Below, piece by piece: positions 1-10,222 of a stretch of DNA of 64,000 bases (position 1 is its first letter; each line of letters opens with the position of its first letter). A program made the position numbers and the translations under genes. The stretch is from Actinomycetes bacterium (GTDB lineage Bacteria; Actinomycetota; Actinomycetes; Nanopelagicales; Nanopelagicaceae): NCBI GenBank assembly GCA_014190155.1, contig BJFY01000007.1, positions 1 to 64,000 of the forward strand, given 5' to 3'. Under the pieces are notes generated by a model. It saw only the letters and a program-made list of their open reading frames with translations, searched no databases and was not told the DNA's origin.

Positions 1-3000
1 CGGGCAATCAGGATTACTTTTATCGCGCTTTTAATAAGCGTGCCCGGATAGAGACGCTGCATTCGTAGTTGTGTGGATTCGGGGAGTAGAACTTCGCCAA
101 TCCGAAGATAGTTTCCTTGGAGAATTACTTCTCTAATTCCAAGGTTCTTAGCCATAACTCGTAACGCAGCTACTTTCAATAAAACGTTAACTACGCTAGC
201 GGGCTCACCAAAGCGATCTACCATCTCTTCACGAATCGCATCGATATCGCTCTGTTGTTGCGCATCCGCGAGGCGGCGATAAATGTCGAGGCGGAGTCGC
301 TCACCTGAAATGTAATCGTGCGGTAAATGCGCTGTTACCGGAAGTTCTACCCGACATTCTTTTAGGCGAGGCGTCTCTTCAAAGTAACCAGTTTTATATT
401 CATTAACCGCTTCTCCGACCATTCGCATATATAAATCAAAACCAACATCCGCAATATGTCCGCTCTGTTCACCGCCGAGCAAATTTCCGGCGCCACGAAT
501 TTCTAAATCTTTTAAAGCAACTTGCATTCCAGAACCTAAATCAGTGTGTGTCGAGATCGTAGTTAATCGATCGAGCGCAAGTTCAGTTAGCGGTTTATCT
601 GCTGGGTATAAAAAGTAGGCATATGCGCGCTCTCGACTTCGGCCAACTCGACCGCGAATTTGATGTAGTTGGGAGAGACCAAATAAATCAGCACGTTCAA
701 CTAATAAAGTATTTGCATTAGCAACATCAATTCCGTTTTCAATAATTGTGGTGCAAACTAAAATATCGAACTCACGGTTCCAAAAAGCTAGGATTACTTC
801 TTCCAACGCAGTTTCATTCATCTGGCCGTGCGCAATTGCAATTCGGGCTTCTGGCACCAAAATTCGCAACTTTGCCGCTGTAATATCAATACTCTCGACT
901 CGATTGTGAATATAGAAAATTTGGCCATCCCGAAGCAGTTCGCGATGGATTGCTGCAGTTACTTGCTTATCATCTTGCGGGCCCACATAGGTAAGTACGG
1001 GATGACGTTCTTCCGGCGGCGTTGTAATTGTGGACATTTCTCGAATTCCAGTAATTGCCATTTCCAGAGTTCGTGGAATTGGCGTAGCAGACATAGAGAG
1101 CACATCTACCGAGGTCCGCATTTTCTTTAGGCTCTCTTTATGTTCGACGCCAAACCGTTGCTCCTCATCAACAATTACTAAGCCAAGATCCCTAATAACT
1201 ACATCCTGCGAAAGCAATCGATGAGTGCCAATCACAATATCAATCGAGCCATGGGCTAACTCATCGAGAATTTCCTTATTTTCTTTAGCTGAGTTAAATC
1301 GAGATAAACCTGCGACTTTAATCGGAAACCCGGTGTACCTATCGGTAAAGGTAGCGAGGTGTTGTTGCACTAAGAGCGTAGTTGGAACCAGTACTGCTAC
1401 TTGCTTTCCGTCTTGCACCGCTTTAAATGCAGCGCGCACTGCAATTTCAGTTTTGCCATAACCAACATCGCCACAAACAACTCGATCCATCGGATATGGC
1501 CGCTCCATATCGCGTTTAACTTCATCAATAGTAGAAAGTTGATCTGGAGTTTCGACATATACAAATGCATCTTCTAACTCGCGTTGCCATGGTGTATCGG
1601 CTGAAAAAGCAAAACCTGGCGCGCTAGTGCGTGCGGCATAAAGTCTAATTAATTCACCAGCGATTTCTTTAACTGCTTTACGGGCGCGAGATTTTGCTTT
1701 TATCCAATCGGACCCGCCGATGCGGTGTACCGCTGGCGCTTCACCACCTACATATCTTGTTACTTGTTCAAGACCATCGGTTGGAACATAGATGCGATCA
1801 CCCGGTTGACCGCGCTTGGAAGATGCATATTCGATAACTAAATACTCACGAATTGCGCCACCGAAATCTCGCTTAACTAGTTCGATATATCTACCAACGC
1901 CATGCTGTTCATGTACTACGTAATCGCCGGCTTTTAGCTCTAATGGATCAATGGTTTTCTTCCGACGGGATGGCATTTTTACACCTTCGCCAGTTGTATT
2001 CCGATGACTTGAAATATCTTTATCAGTAATCAGTACAACTTTTATCACATCATTTATAAAACCAAATTCCAAACTTGAGGTTGTGACAATTACGCCATCA
2101 CGCGAGGGCGCTCTCTTTACCGCTTCGCTCTTGCTGGCCGGTATATCGGAATCAACTAGTATCTCGAAATAACGATCCGCTAACCCATGGCTATGTGCAG
2201 ATAAGAGAACTAAGTAACCATTTCGGAACCAATTAGCAATATCTCCAACAACTTTTTCGTTATTGCCTTTATAAGGTTCATGCGGTAAAAAATCTCCGAT
2301 AAATGTTGCATCATCGTCACCAAAGTTATTGATACTGCGCCAGCCAAAACTACCAATATTTTGAGCATAATCGCGAAGTTCATCAAATGATGAATAAGTG
2401 CCACCGCCTAATAAGTTACGCAAATCAATGGGAGTTGCGCCACCATTTGCAGCGTTAGACCAAGCTGCTTCTAAGAATTCATTACTGGTGTTTACTAAGT
2501 CGAGTGTTCGGGATCGATTTCGTTCTTCATCTAAAAGAATTAGTTCGCTCCCCTTGCTTAAATAAGAAAGAAGCGGCTTCATCGAAGGTGATAAGGCTGA
2601 AGCTAGCGACTCCATGCCTTCTACATAAGTACCCTGTGAAATTCGCGTACAAATATCACTTAGCTCCGGAAAATTCTCGGCAAGTGAAAGTGCGCGAGCT
2701 TTAACTTCATCAGTAATTAACAGCTCACGACAAGGCAAGATTTCTAATTTGCCAAGGAATGGTGCAAAAGTTCGCTGATCCGAAACTGCAAAATAGCGCA
2801 TCTCTTCGATATCGTCACCAAAGAATTCAATTCGAACTGGATGTTCATCTAGTGGTGGGAAAATATCCACGATGCCACCGCGCACTGCGAAATCCCCGCG
2901 ACGTTCAACTAAATCGGTGCGGTTGTAAGCCATAAAAGTTAATTGTGAAACTAAATCAGAGCGTGAAATTTCTTTACCAATTTCCAACTGCAGTAATGGA

Positions 3001-3389
3001 GTTTCGGTAATTGTGCCGATTAACGGCTGGATTAAGGCTCTAATTGGAGCGATTAGAATTTTCGTCTTGCTGGTTGCGTTCTGTAATTGATAGAGCGCAT
3101 GAATTCGTTGCGCGACTGTGTCGCTCTTTGGACTTAGTTTTTCATGTGGCAGCGTTTCCCAAGCTGGAAATTGGATGATTGCATCGTTACCCAATATTGC
3201 CGACAACTCATTCCCGATATCTTCGGCGCGACGGCTTGAGTGCGTGACAATTACGATTGGATTGGCGCTTGCGCGATGGCTTAATAGAAATGGCGTAAGC
3301 GATTGCGCGCAGACAACATCAGTTATTGATTCCGTAAAGTACTTATCGAGATCGATTGCTCGTGCAAGTACATCTAATAACCCTTGCAT
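1..3389 (-). CDS. mfd: Transcription-repair coupling factor Mfd (C-terminus beyond window)
   Basis: ATP-dependent translocase that removes RNA polymerase stalled at DNA lesions and recruits UvrA. The visible part is about 1129 codons. In order: a UvrB-like N-terminal region, an RNA-polymerase-interacting CarD-like segment near residues 480-545 (HEQHGVGRY), Walker A GDVGYGKTE near 640, the DEEQRFG box near 740, further helicase motifs, and the start of the C-terminal TRCF domain near 1010. The 3' end runs off the left edge. ATG at 3389 was chosen because GAAGGAG lies just upstream; an in-frame ATG at 3404 is possible. It is divergent from ppc. In M. tuberculosis mfd lies near glmU and prs, as here. 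Confidence 0.97.
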   Translation of the reverse strand, partial: MQGLLDVLARAIDLDKYFTESITDVVCAQSLTPFLLSHRASANPIVIVTHSSRRAEDIGNELSAILGNDAIIQFPAWETLPHEKLSPKSDTVAQRIHALYQLQNATSKTKILIAPIRALIQPLIGTITETPLLQLEIGKEISRSDLVSQLTFMAYNRTDLVERRGDFAVRGGIVDIFPPLDEHPVRIEFFGDDIEEMRYFAVSDQRTFAPFLGKLEILPCRELLITDEVKARALSLAENFPELSDICTRISQGTYVEGMESLASALSPSMKPLLSYLSKGSELILLDEERNRSRTLDLVNTSNEFLEAAWSNAANGGATPIDLRNLLGGGTYSSFDELRDYAQNIGSFGWRSINNFGDDDATFIGDFLPHEPYKGNNEKVVGDIANWFRNGYLVLLSAHSHGLADRYFEILVDSDIPASKSEAVKRAPSRDGVIVTTSSLEFGFINDVIKVVLITDKDISSHRNTTGEGVKMPSRRKKTIDPLELKAGDYVVHEQHGVGRYIELVKRDFGGAIREYLVIEYASSKRGQPGDRIYVPTDGLEQVTRYVGGEAPAVHRIGGSDWIKAKSRARKAVKEIAGELIRLYAARTSAPGFAFSADTPWQRELEDAFVYVETPDQLSTIDEVKRDMERPYPMDRVVCGDVGYGKTEIAVRAAFKAVQDGKQVAVLVPTTLLVQQHLATFTDRYTGFPIKVAGLSRFNSAKENKEILDELAHGSIDIVIGTHRLLSQDVVIRDLGLVIVDEEQRFGVEHKESLKKMRTSVDVLSMSATPIPRTLEMAITGIREMSTITTPPEERHPVLTYVGPQDDKQVTAAIHRELLRDGQIFYIHNRVESIDITAAKLRILVPEARIAIAHGQMNETALEEVILAFWNREFDILVCTTIIENGIDVANANTLLVERADLFGLSQLHQIRGRVGRSRERAYAYFLYPADKPLTELALDRLTTISTHTDLGSGMQVALKDLEIRGAGNLLGGEQSGHIADVGFDLYMRMVGEAVNEYKTGYFEETPRLKECRVELPVTAHLPHDYISGERLRLDIYRRLADAQQQSDIDAIREEMVDRFGEPASVVNVLLKVAALRVMAKNLGIREVILQGNYLRIGEVLLPESTQLRMQRLYPGTLIKSAIKVILIA

Positions 3390-3504
3390 CACCGCTCCTT
3401 CCATACTTGCTTCTTACTTGCGCAACGCGAATTGGCCCCAACTTTCAATACCTGGGGTATCAAAGGGGGCTTAATCAAGGAGATTCTACCGTCGACTTGC
3501 TGAC

Positions 3505-6231
3505 ATGATTAGCCATATGTCCGTGGAACCACATCAAGTTATCGCCAATGATGATGCGGATTTGCGCGCTGATGTCCGAAGGCTCGGCGATCTACTCGGT
3601 GAAACTTTAGTCCGACAAGAAGGCACACACCTTTTAGATTTAGTTGAAAAAGTGCGAAAAGAAGTACGCGATGGCGGCGCTGAGAAAACTTTAGCAACAT
3701 TAACAGTCGATGAATGTGTCCAATTAGTAAGAGCATTTAATACCTATTTCAATTTAGCTAACGTGGCAGAACAAGTGCATCGTTCCAGAATTCTCGCTAG
3801 AGCGCGTGAAGATGGCAGTTCTTGGATTTCTCGAGCGGTTGACCATATTGAGAAAGCAAAATTCGAGAATAAAGATTTTACGGATAGTGATATAAAAAAT
3901 TGGCTAGCTAATTTTTCAGTGCGCCCTGTATTTACCGCGCATCCAACTGAAGCTGCACGTCGTTCGGTATTAAGTAAGTTAGCAACCATTGCGAACCTGT
4001 TAGATGAACAAGCCAGCGGAAGCCAATCGCGCCGGTTAGCTGAAGCCGTTGACTTACTATGGCAGACCGATGAACTTCGACTTGGTCAACCCGAACCGTT
4101 AGATGAAGCCGTAAATGCGCTTTATTATTTGGATGATTTATTTCGCCACACTATTCCAGAAGTTTTGGATGATTTTGCTCGCGAATTGAAACGGCTAAAT
4201 ATCAACTTATCCCCAACCGCAAAACCACTTAGTTTTGGAAGTTGGATCGGCGGCGATCGCGACGGAAATCCAAATATCACACCAGCCATTACAAAAAAAG
4301 CAATTGTGTTACAGATGGGCCACGCAATTCGAGTTACCTTGGAAGTCCTCGACGAGCTTCGACAAGCGCTCTCGGTTTCCACCAAAATTGCTGGGACTTC
4401 TAAAGAATTAGAAGATTCGGTAGCAAGAGATTTAGTAAATATTCCAGAAATCGAACCTAGATTTAAACGCATAAACGTTGAAGAACCGTATCGATTGAAA
4501 GCAACTGCTATCCGACATCGATTGGAATTAACTAGAGCGCGCCATGCCAAAAATGAGACACATATCGATGGTCGCGATTATCACGATACTGCAGAGCTAA
4601 TTTCTGACCTATTGCTGATGTATAACTCGCTGCTAACGCATAAAGGCGAATTAATTGCTACTGGATTACTAGAACGAACTATCAGAACTATCACCGCCTT
4701 TGGCATAACCCATGCAACAATGGATATCAGAGAGCATTCTGGGGTTCACGAAAATTGTTTAGTAGAGCTTTTTGCGCATGAAGATTACCGCGCTCTGGCT
4801 CGAGATAAGCGTCATCAATTTCTCGCGAATATTCTCGAATCAAATACCAAGCCAAATACTGCGGCACTAACCGAGATTCCAAAAAAGACGCTAAATACTT
4901 TTGTGGCAATAAAAGAATCGCTAGAAAATTTTGACCCAACGATCATTGAAACTTACATAATTTCCATGACTAAGAGCGCTACTGACGTGCTTGCTGCTGT
5001 CGTAATAGCGCAATCAGCAGATTTAATTAAATTAGATGGCGCATCCCCGTTTGCAAAAATTGGATTCGCGCCGCTACTTGAAACGGTACAAGAGTTACGT
5101 TCGGCCGCTGAAATTCTCGATGAATTGTTATTAACTTCAATTTATCGAAAGCTAGTGAGACTTCGTGGAGATATTCAAGAAGTAATGCTTGGATATTCAG
5201 ATTCAAATAAAGATGCCGGCATTGCAACCAGCCAGTGGGAGATTCATCGGGCGCAACGTCGACTTCGCGATGTTGCGATGAAACATGGCGTTAAGTTGCG
5301 GTTCTTCCACGGTCGTGGTGGTTCAGTCGGTCGCGGTGGCGGCCCAACATACGATGCGCTAATTGCGCTCCCTTGGGGTTCACTTGATGGCCAAATAAAG
5401 ATGACCGAACAAGGCGAAGTTATTTCCGATAAATACGCGCTGCCCGCATTAGCTCGTGAGAATGTTGAATTAACGCTTGCGGCGGCGTTAGAAGCAACCG
5501 TGCTGAATCGAAAACCAAGACAGGCACCGATTGATTTAGAAAATTGGAACGCTTGCATGGATTTGATTAGCGATTCATCGTTTGCACGTTATCGCGCCTT
5601 AATTGATCATCCGGATTTACCAGCATATTTCTATGCCTCAACTCCAGTTGAACAACTAGGTGATTTATTCCTGGGCTCGCGGCCAGCGCGCCGTCCGGAT
5701 GCTACCTCCGGCCTTACAAGTTTGCGGGCTATTCCTTGGGTATTTGGTTGGACCCAATCGCGCCAAATCGTTCCAGGTTGGTTTGGTGTTGGTACCGGCT
5801 TAAAAGCTGCTCGCGAATCTGGCAAGGATTTGGTAATGCAACAAATGCTTAAAGATTGGCACTTCTTCCGTACCTTTATCAGTAACGTGGAGATGACTAT
5901 AGCTAAAACCGATTTAGTCATGGCACGCAAATATGTTGAAACTCTAGTGGATCCTTCACTGCATCATTTCTTAACAACTATTGAAGCTGAATTTGAATTA
6001 ACTAAAACAGAAATTCTATTACTAACTAAAAAGCGAGAGATTCTTGGTGATCAAGAGATTTTGTCGCGAACTTTACAAATTAGAGACACTTACCTCGCAC
6101 CACTTCATCTGCTTCAAATTTCATTACTTGCCAAAGTTCGCTCTGGGAGCGCTGCGAATGAAGAGCTAATCCAACGCGCATTACTACTTACAATAAATGG
6201 AGTTGCGGCTGGCCTTCGAAATACTGGCTGA
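3505..6231 (+). CDS. ppc: Phosphoenolpyruvate carboxylase
   Basis: Carboxylates phosphoenolpyruvate with bicarbonate to oxaloacetate, an anaplerotic feed to the TCA cycle in the cytoplasm. All hallmark motifs are visible: FTAHPTEAARR with the catalytic His near residue 146, GSWIGGDRDGNP near 245, GYSDSNKDAG near 562, FHGRGGSVGRGGGP near 600, and the C-terminal AAGLRNTG that ends in the family-typical glycine. The 908-residue length is normal for bacterial PEPC. The start is uncertain: ATG at 3505 or ATG at 3517 (MSVEP); an AAGGAG run sits about 20 bases upstream of the first, too far to be decisive. The 3' end is 5 bases from the convergent pth stop. Confidence 0.97.
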   Translation: MISHMSVEPHQVIANDDADLRADVRRLGDLLGETLVRQEGTHLLDLVEKVRKEVRDGGAEKTLATLTVDECVQLVRAFNTYFNLANVAEQVHRSRILARAREDGSSWISRAVDHIEKAKFENKDFTDSDIKNWLANFSVRPVFTAHPTEAARRSVLSKLATIANLLDEQASGSQSRRLAEAVDLLWQTDELRLGQPEPLDEAVNALYYLDDLFRHTIPEVLDDFARELKRLNINLSPTAKPLSFGSWIGGDRDGNPNITPAITKKAIVLQMGHAIRVTLEVLDELRQALSVSTKIAGTSKELEDSVARDLVNIPEIEPRFKRINVEEPYRLKATAIRHRLELTRARHAKNETHIDGRDYHDTAELISDLLLMYNSLLTHKGELIATGLLERTIRTITAFGITHATMDIREHSGVHENCLVELFAHEDYRALARDKRHQFLANILESNTKPNTAALTEIPKKTLNTFVAIKESLENFDPTIIETYIISMTKSATDVLAAVVIAQSADLIKLDGASPFAKIGFAPLLETVQELRSAAEILDELLLTSIYRKLVRLRGDIQEVMLGYSDSNKDAGIATSQWEIHRAQRRLRDVAMKHGVKLRFFHGRGGSVGRGGGPTYDALIALPWGSLDGQIKMTEQGEVISDKYALPALARENVELTLAAALEATVLNRKPRQAPIDLENWNACMDLISDSSFARYRALIDHPDLPAYFYASTPVEQLGDLFLGSRPARRPDATSGLTSLRAIPWVFGWTQSRQIVPGWFGVGTGLKAARESGKDLVMQQMLKDWHFFRTFISNVEMTIAKTDLVMARKYVETLVDPSLHHFLTTIEAEFELTKTEILLLTKKREILGDQEILSRTLQIRDTYLAPLHLLQISLLAKVRSGSAANEELIQRALLLTINGVAAGLRNTG

Positions 6232-6236
6232 TAAAA

Positions 6237-6818
6237 CTAAGAATTAAAATCTTGTTGGGTTTTTTCAAGTCCTTGCGTGATTAGCGATTCAATCGCATCA
6301 CCACCCTCGGCTAGAAAGACTTCAAGATCTTTCTTCTCCTGGCTAGCAAATTGCTTTAACACAAAGTCGGCTGGGTCTTGCTGGCCTTGTGGTCGACCAA
6401 TTCCCATTCGGATTCGGTAATACTCACCACTTCCCATCGATTGAGTAACACTTTTTAGACCGTTGTGGCCATTATCGCCGCCGCCGAGTTTTACTCGAAT
6501 CGAATTGAAATCAATATCTAATTCATCATGCAAAACAATGATTTGATCTGGCGAGATTGAAAAATAATCAGCTAAAGCTTTTACTGGGCCGCCAGATTCA
6601 TTCATAAATGAACGTGGCCGCGCCAGAATTAAAACTGGAGTTTCGCCACCAACGCCTAATCTAATTTCAGCAATATCTGCGCGCGCTTTATGAGCCGAAA
6701 ACTTTGCTTGAGATTGTGTCGCCATTCGCTCAACTACGAGCGCGCCGATATTGTGACGAGTATTCACATATTCCGAACCTGGATTACCAAGTCCGACAAT
6801 GAGCCAACGATTAGCCAT
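6237..6818 (-). CDS. pth: Peptidyl-tRNA hydrolase
   Basis: Cleaves the ester bond of peptidyl-tRNAs released by premature termination, recycling tRNA. The 193-residue protein has the Pth family residues: GLGNPG with Asn12, catalytic His22 in TRHNIG, Asn73 in SFMNESG, Asp98 in LHDELD and Asn119 in DNGHNG. It lies 30 bases downstream of rplY, the usual actinobacterial neighbour. The ATG has no Shine-Dalgarno sequence but TAACCT lies exactly 6 bases upstream, so it may also be transcribed alone as a leaderless mRNA. It converges on ppc. Confidence 0.97.
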   Translation of the reverse strand: MANRWLIVGLGNPGSEYVNTRHNIGALVVERMATQSQAKFSAHKARADIAEIRLGVGGETPVLILARPRSFMNESGGPVKALADYFSISPDQIIVLHDELDIDFNSIRVKLGGGDNGHNGLKSVTQSMGSGEYYRIRMGIGRPQGQQDPADFVLKQFASQEKKDLEVFLAEGGDAIESLITQGLEKTQQDFNS

Positions 6819-6824
6819 AGAGCA

Positions 6825-6830
6825 AGGTTA
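6825..6830 (-). promoter_or_regulatory. Candidate leaderless -10 element for pth
   Basis: On the minus strand TAACCT is followed by exactly 6 bases and the pth ATG, with no Shine-Dalgarno sequence. This is the TAnnnT geometry of actinobacterial leaderless promoters, placing transcription start at the A of ATG. Assignment rests on spacing and on recurrence of the same arrangement elsewhere in the window. Confidence 0.5.
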
Positions 6831-6848
6831 GCCTCGTCGAAAGAAAAG

Positions 6849-7487
6849 TTACTTCTTTTCTTCTTTCGCGGCTTCGCCTTCAGCTGGAGCAGCGGCTGTT
6901 GCAGCAGCTGCATCGCCTTCAACAGGTGCAGCAACAACAACTTCTTCTGGCGCGGCACGAACTGAAAGATGAACCACGGTCATCTTTAGATCACTTACTA
7001 GCGTTATGCCAGCAGGCAAAACTACATCAGCAGCATATTTAGATTCGCCAGCCATTAAACCGGTCATGTCGAGTTCTAAAAATGCTGGAATTGCAGTTGC
7101 TTCTGCTTCAACTTCAATTGTGTTGTTAACATGTTCTAAAATTCCGTCGCGATCGAATTCACCAGTGGCGTGAACTGGGACTGCAACGATAACTTTTTCA
7201 CCACGGCGAACGATTACAAGATCAAGATGTTCAAGCGTTCCTTTTAGCGGATTACGAACGATTGATTTAGGTAGTACTAATTCTGTTTTGCTGCCTAGAT
7301 CGATATCGAGAAGTACGTTTGCAGTCTTGATAGCAATTCCAACTTCACGTGCTGGTAGTGAGATATGAGTTGGCGCTTCGCCATGGCCATAAATAACGGC
7401 GGGAACTAAGCCGTCGCGTCGTGCTTTACGGGAAGGACCTTTACCAAATTCGGTACGAATTGTTCCCTTTATTGTTATTTCAGCCAT
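6849..7487 (-). CDS. rplY: 50S ribosomal protein L25 (Ctc form)
   Basis: Ribosomal protein that binds 5S rRNA. The 212-residue length shows the two-domain Ctc form: an N-terminal L25 domain (early GKGPSRKARR basic motif, then VIYGHGEAP) and a C-terminal beta domain (about residues 95-185). It ends in an Ala/Glu/Lys-rich tail (AAAATAAAPAEGEAAKEEKK), which is common in actinobacterial Ctc. AGGAGC precedes the ATG at normal spacing. prs lies 129 bases upstream and pth 30 bases downstream, the conserved prs-rplY-pth order. Confidence 0.95.
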   Translation of the reverse strand: MAEITIKGTIRTEFGKGPSRKARRDGLVPAVIYGHGEAPTHISLPAREVGIAIKTANVLLDIDLGSKTELVLPKSIVRNPLKGTLEHLDLVIVRRGEKVIVAVPVHATGEFDRDGILEHVNNTIEVEAEATAIPAFLELDMTGLMAGESKYAADVVLPAGITLVSDLKMTVVHLSVRAAPEEVVVAAPVEGDAAAATAAAPAEGEAAKEEKK

Positions 7488-7616
7488 CTTCGTTTGCTCC
7501 TGTGTCTGCGTCGATTACGGATTGTCGAGATTTATCCCTCGCCGTTACATGCGACAGATTAGTGGGAGCGGTCGAGTTAAAGCAAAACGGCGATTATCTG
7601 CCGCGTAAAAGCGGGG

Positions 7617-8597
7617 CTAGCTCATCCCATCGAAAAGACTTGTGACTGATCCATCTTCAAAAACTTCGCGGATAGCCCGGGCAATTAATGGCGCAATCGG
7701 TAGCACCGTTAAATTCGAGAATTTGCTCTCTTCTGAAATTGGCAATGTGTCAGTAATTACCACTTCACTCACTTTTGAATTACGTAATCGTTCTGCTGCA
7801 GGACCAGAGAAAACTGCATGAGTAGCAGCGACTATTACCTCTTTCGCGCCGGCTTCGATAAGAGCATCTACTGCTTTAGTAATGGTCCCAGCAGTATCAA
7901 TCATGTCGTCAATAACTACACAAGTTTGTCCAGTTACATCACCAACAACTCGACCAGTGATGGCTTCATTAGGAATTCGCGGATCACGAGTCTTATGAAT
8001 AAATGCTATTGGGCAGCCGCCAAGCAGATCGCTCCAACGTTCTGCTACTCGTACCCGTCCGGAGTCTGGCGAAACAATGGTTAGCCGGGTGCGATCAACT
8101 TTGCTGCCAACATAATTTGCAAGAAGTGGGAGTGCAAAAAGATGATCAACTGGTCCATCGAAGAAACCTTGAATTTGCGAAGTATGTAAATCAACCACCA
8201 TCAACCGATCAGCGCCAGCCGTTTTAAAAAGATCTGCCATCAAACGCGCAGATATTGGTTCGCGGCCGCGATGTTTTTTATCTTGGCGCGCATAGCCATA
8301 AAAAGGTGCTACTACGGTAATTCGTTTTGCGGAAGCACGCTTTAGCGCATCTACCATGATTAGTTGTTCCATGATCTGTTTATTAACCGGCGCTGCATGG
8401 CTTTGAATCACAAAAGCATCGCAACCACGAACGCTCTCTTCGAATCGCACAAAGATTTCACCGTTTGCAAAATCATAAGCAGATGTTGGCGTTAATGGAA
8501 TTCCTAATTCAGCGGCGACGCTATCGGCGAGTTCTGGATACCCACGACCAGAAAATAATCGGAGCCGTTTTTCAGAACTTAACCGAATCTCGCTCAT
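7617..8597 (-). CDS. prs: Ribose-phosphate pyrophosphokinase (PRPP synthetase)
   Basis: Makes PRPP from ribose 5-phosphate and ATP for nucleotide, histidine and tryptophan synthesis. The 326-residue protein shows the class I features: an early FSGRGYPELA segment, VDLHTSQIQGFF in the catalytic region, the flexible loop VSPDSGRVRVAERW (a normally lysine-containing position; here DSGRVRVAER) and the PRPP-binding loop VVIDDMIDTAGT near residue 220. Its ATG overlaps the glmU stop by 4 bases (ATGA), so the two are translationally coupled. glmU-prs is a widely conserved pair linking UDP-GlcNAc and PRPP synthesis. Confidence 0.97.
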   Translation of the reverse strand: MSEIRLSSEKRLRLFSGRGYPELADSVAAELGIPLTPTSAYDFANGEIFVRFEESVRGCDAFVIQSHAAPVNKQIMEQLIMVDALKRASAKRITVVAPFYGYARQDKKHRGREPISARLMADLFKTAGADRLMVVDLHTSQIQGFFDGPVDHLFALPLLANYVGSKVDRTRLTIVSPDSGRVRVAERWSDLLGGCPIAFIHKTRDPRIPNEAITGRVVGDVTGQTCVVIDDMIDTAGTITKAVDALIEAGAKEVIVAATHAVFSGPAAERLRNSKVSEVVITDTLPISEESKFSNLTVLPIAPLIARAIREVFEDGSVTSLFDGMS

Positions 8598-10018
8598 GAG
8601 GCAGACCCTTTCACATTCTTAGCGGCTTCTGCGGATTTAGTGCCTGGGCGTTTTCGTAATACCCAATCCAGAATATTTCGTTGCTTCGCGCGACCTACAC
8701 CGATTGCGCCAGCAGGCACATCTTCGGTGATGACAGATCCGGCTGCGGTATATGCGCCATCGCCAATCGTGACTGGCGCAACCAACATTGTGTCGCTACC
8801 AATTCGGACATAGTCACCAACTTCAGTGTGATGTTTTGCAACGCCATCGTAATTAACGAAAATTGTGGCAGCCCCAATATTTGTGCCAGTTCCGATTGAA
8901 GCATCGCCCACATAAGAAAGGTGCGGGACTTTTGAGCCTTGGCCAAGTGAAGAATTTTTCATCTCAACGAATGCGCCAACTTTTGCATCGGCCGAAATGT
9001 CATTGCCATCGCGTAAATATGAAAACGGGCCAATGTTTGCGTTTGCACCAATTGCGCTGCCAGCACAATGTGACTCCACAACTTTTGCACCAGCGCCAAC
9101 GCGACAATTTGTCAGCGTGCTCCGAGGTCCAATTACTGCGCCAGCTTCAATAACAGTATGCCCAGAAATAGAAGTGCCCGGCAGTAGCGTTACATTTGGC
9201 GCGACTTCAGCAGTGAAATCCACCCAAGTTGTGGCTGGGTCAATAATTGAAACTCCGCTAACCATAAGTGCATGATTAATCCGATCGCGCATAAATGAGG
9301 CGCACTCTGAAAGTTGGGAGCGGTCATTAATTCCGAGTATCTCGGTAAAGTTATTTACAACAATTGGAATTACCTTCGCGCCATCAGCTTTCATAATTGC
9401 AATTACATCAGTTAAATACTCTTCACCTTGCGCATTTGCGGTCGTGATTTTTGTGAGCGCTGCAGCGAGCGCTTTTGCATCAAATAGATACACCCCGGAA
9501 TTGATCTCCACAATATCGCGTTCGACTTCGCTGGCATCGCGCTCTTCAACAATCTTAAGAAGTTCATCGTTCTCGTCCCGAATAATTCGACCATAACCAA
9601 ATGGATCTGGAAGCTCAGCAGTCAACACCGTCGCAGCCGCTCCAGCTTTAATGTGTTCGGCAAAAAGTTCGGTTAGCGTTAATCCAGTAAGCAATGGGGT
9701 ATCGCCAGCGGTAACCAAGATGGTTCCATCAACTGCCCCGACTTCGAGCGCTAATCTAACCGCGTGGCCAGTGCCGTTTCGTTCTGCTTGTAAGACTGGG
9801 TGCGCTTTAGAGGCAATCTCGTTTAGGTGCGAAGTGACTTCTTCATGTTGCGCGCCGACAACTACGCGAGTGTGAGTTGGTTGCAATTCTGAAACTGCGT
9901 GCAATACATGGGAGAGCAGTGAGCGTCCTGCGATTTCGTGTAAAACTTTCGCAGTTGTTGATTTCATTCGGGTGCCATCACCCGCGGCCAGAACTATTGC
10001 AAGATCTAGGCGATTCAA
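8594..10018 (-). CDS. glmU: Bifunctional GlmU: GlcN-1-P acetyltransferase / UDP-GlcNAc pyrophosphorylase
   Basis: Catalyses the last two steps to UDP-GlcNAc for peptidoglycan. The N-terminal uridyltransferase domain carries LAAGDGTRMKS near residue 12 and VLHEIAGRSLL; the second half (about 250-450) is a left-handed beta-helix of hexapeptide repeats with the acetyltransferase motif SYVGDASIG and NYDGVAKHHT. The only plausible start is TTG at 10018, supported by GAGGAG five bases upstream and by the lack of any Met before the nucleotide-binding motif. It overlaps prs by 4 bases. The tRNA-Gln gene and a TetR gene lie just upstream. Confidence 0.96.
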   Translation of the reverse strand: MNRLDLAIVLAAGDGTRMKSTTAKVLHEIAGRSLLSHVLHAVSELQPTHTRVVVGAQHEEVTSHLNEIASKAHPVLQAERNGTGHAVRLALEVGAVDGTILVTAGDTPLLTGLTLTELFAEHIKAGAAATVLTAELPDPFGYGRIIRDENDELLKIVEERDASEVERDIVEINSGVYLFDAKALAAALTKITTANAQGEEYLTDVIAIMKADGAKVIPIVVNNFTEILGINDRSQLSECASFMRDRINHALMVSGVSIIDPATTWVDFTAEVAPNVTLLPGTSISGHTVIEAGAVIGPRSTLTNCRVGAGAKVVESHCAGSAIGANANIGPFSYLRDGNDISADAKVGAFVEMKNSSLGQGSKVPHLSYVGDASIGTGTNIGAATIFVNYDGVAKHHTEVGDYVRIGSDTMLVAPVTIGDGAYTAAGSVITEDVPAGAIGVGRAKQRNILDWVLRKRPGTKSAEAAKNVKGSAS

Positions 10019-10069
10019 CAGCGCTCCTCACTCTGGTCTAGCTGAAGCCTAACTATCTCCATGTGGTCG

Positions 10070-10144
10070 TGGCTCCTCCACCAGGTATCGATCCTGGACC
10101 CTGGGCTTCAAAGGCCCATGTGCTAGCCACTACACAATGGAGGA
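10070..10144 (-). tRNA. tRNA-Gln (anticodon TTG)
   Basis: The minus strand folds into a cloverleaf with acceptor TCCTCCA/TGGAGGA, an anticodon arm with loop CTTTGAA giving anticodon TTG, and a T arm with GGATCGATACC in the loop region. The 3' CCA is encoded (10070-10072). It sits between glmU and a TetR-family gene. Confidence 0.95.
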
Positions 10145-10209
10145 ACCCGTATTCTCTCGCATCTTTTTCCTATTTACGACCAGAGTTACTGCAGATCGCG
10201 AGAAACCCG

Positions 10210-10215
10210 TAGCGT
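10210..10215 (+). promoter_or_regulatory. Candidate leaderless -10 element for the TetR gene
   Basis: TAGCGT lies 7 bases before the ATG at 10223, and no Shine-Dalgarno sequence is present. The geometry fits a leaderless promoter, with transcription starting at or next to the start codon. Confidence 0.4.
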
Positions 10216-10222
10216 TGGGCTT

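Noticed and set aside
7588-7603. CGGC/GCCG hairpin after prs followed by T-rich sequence
   Set aside because: Only a 4-bp stem with an 8-base loop; too weak to call as a terminator.
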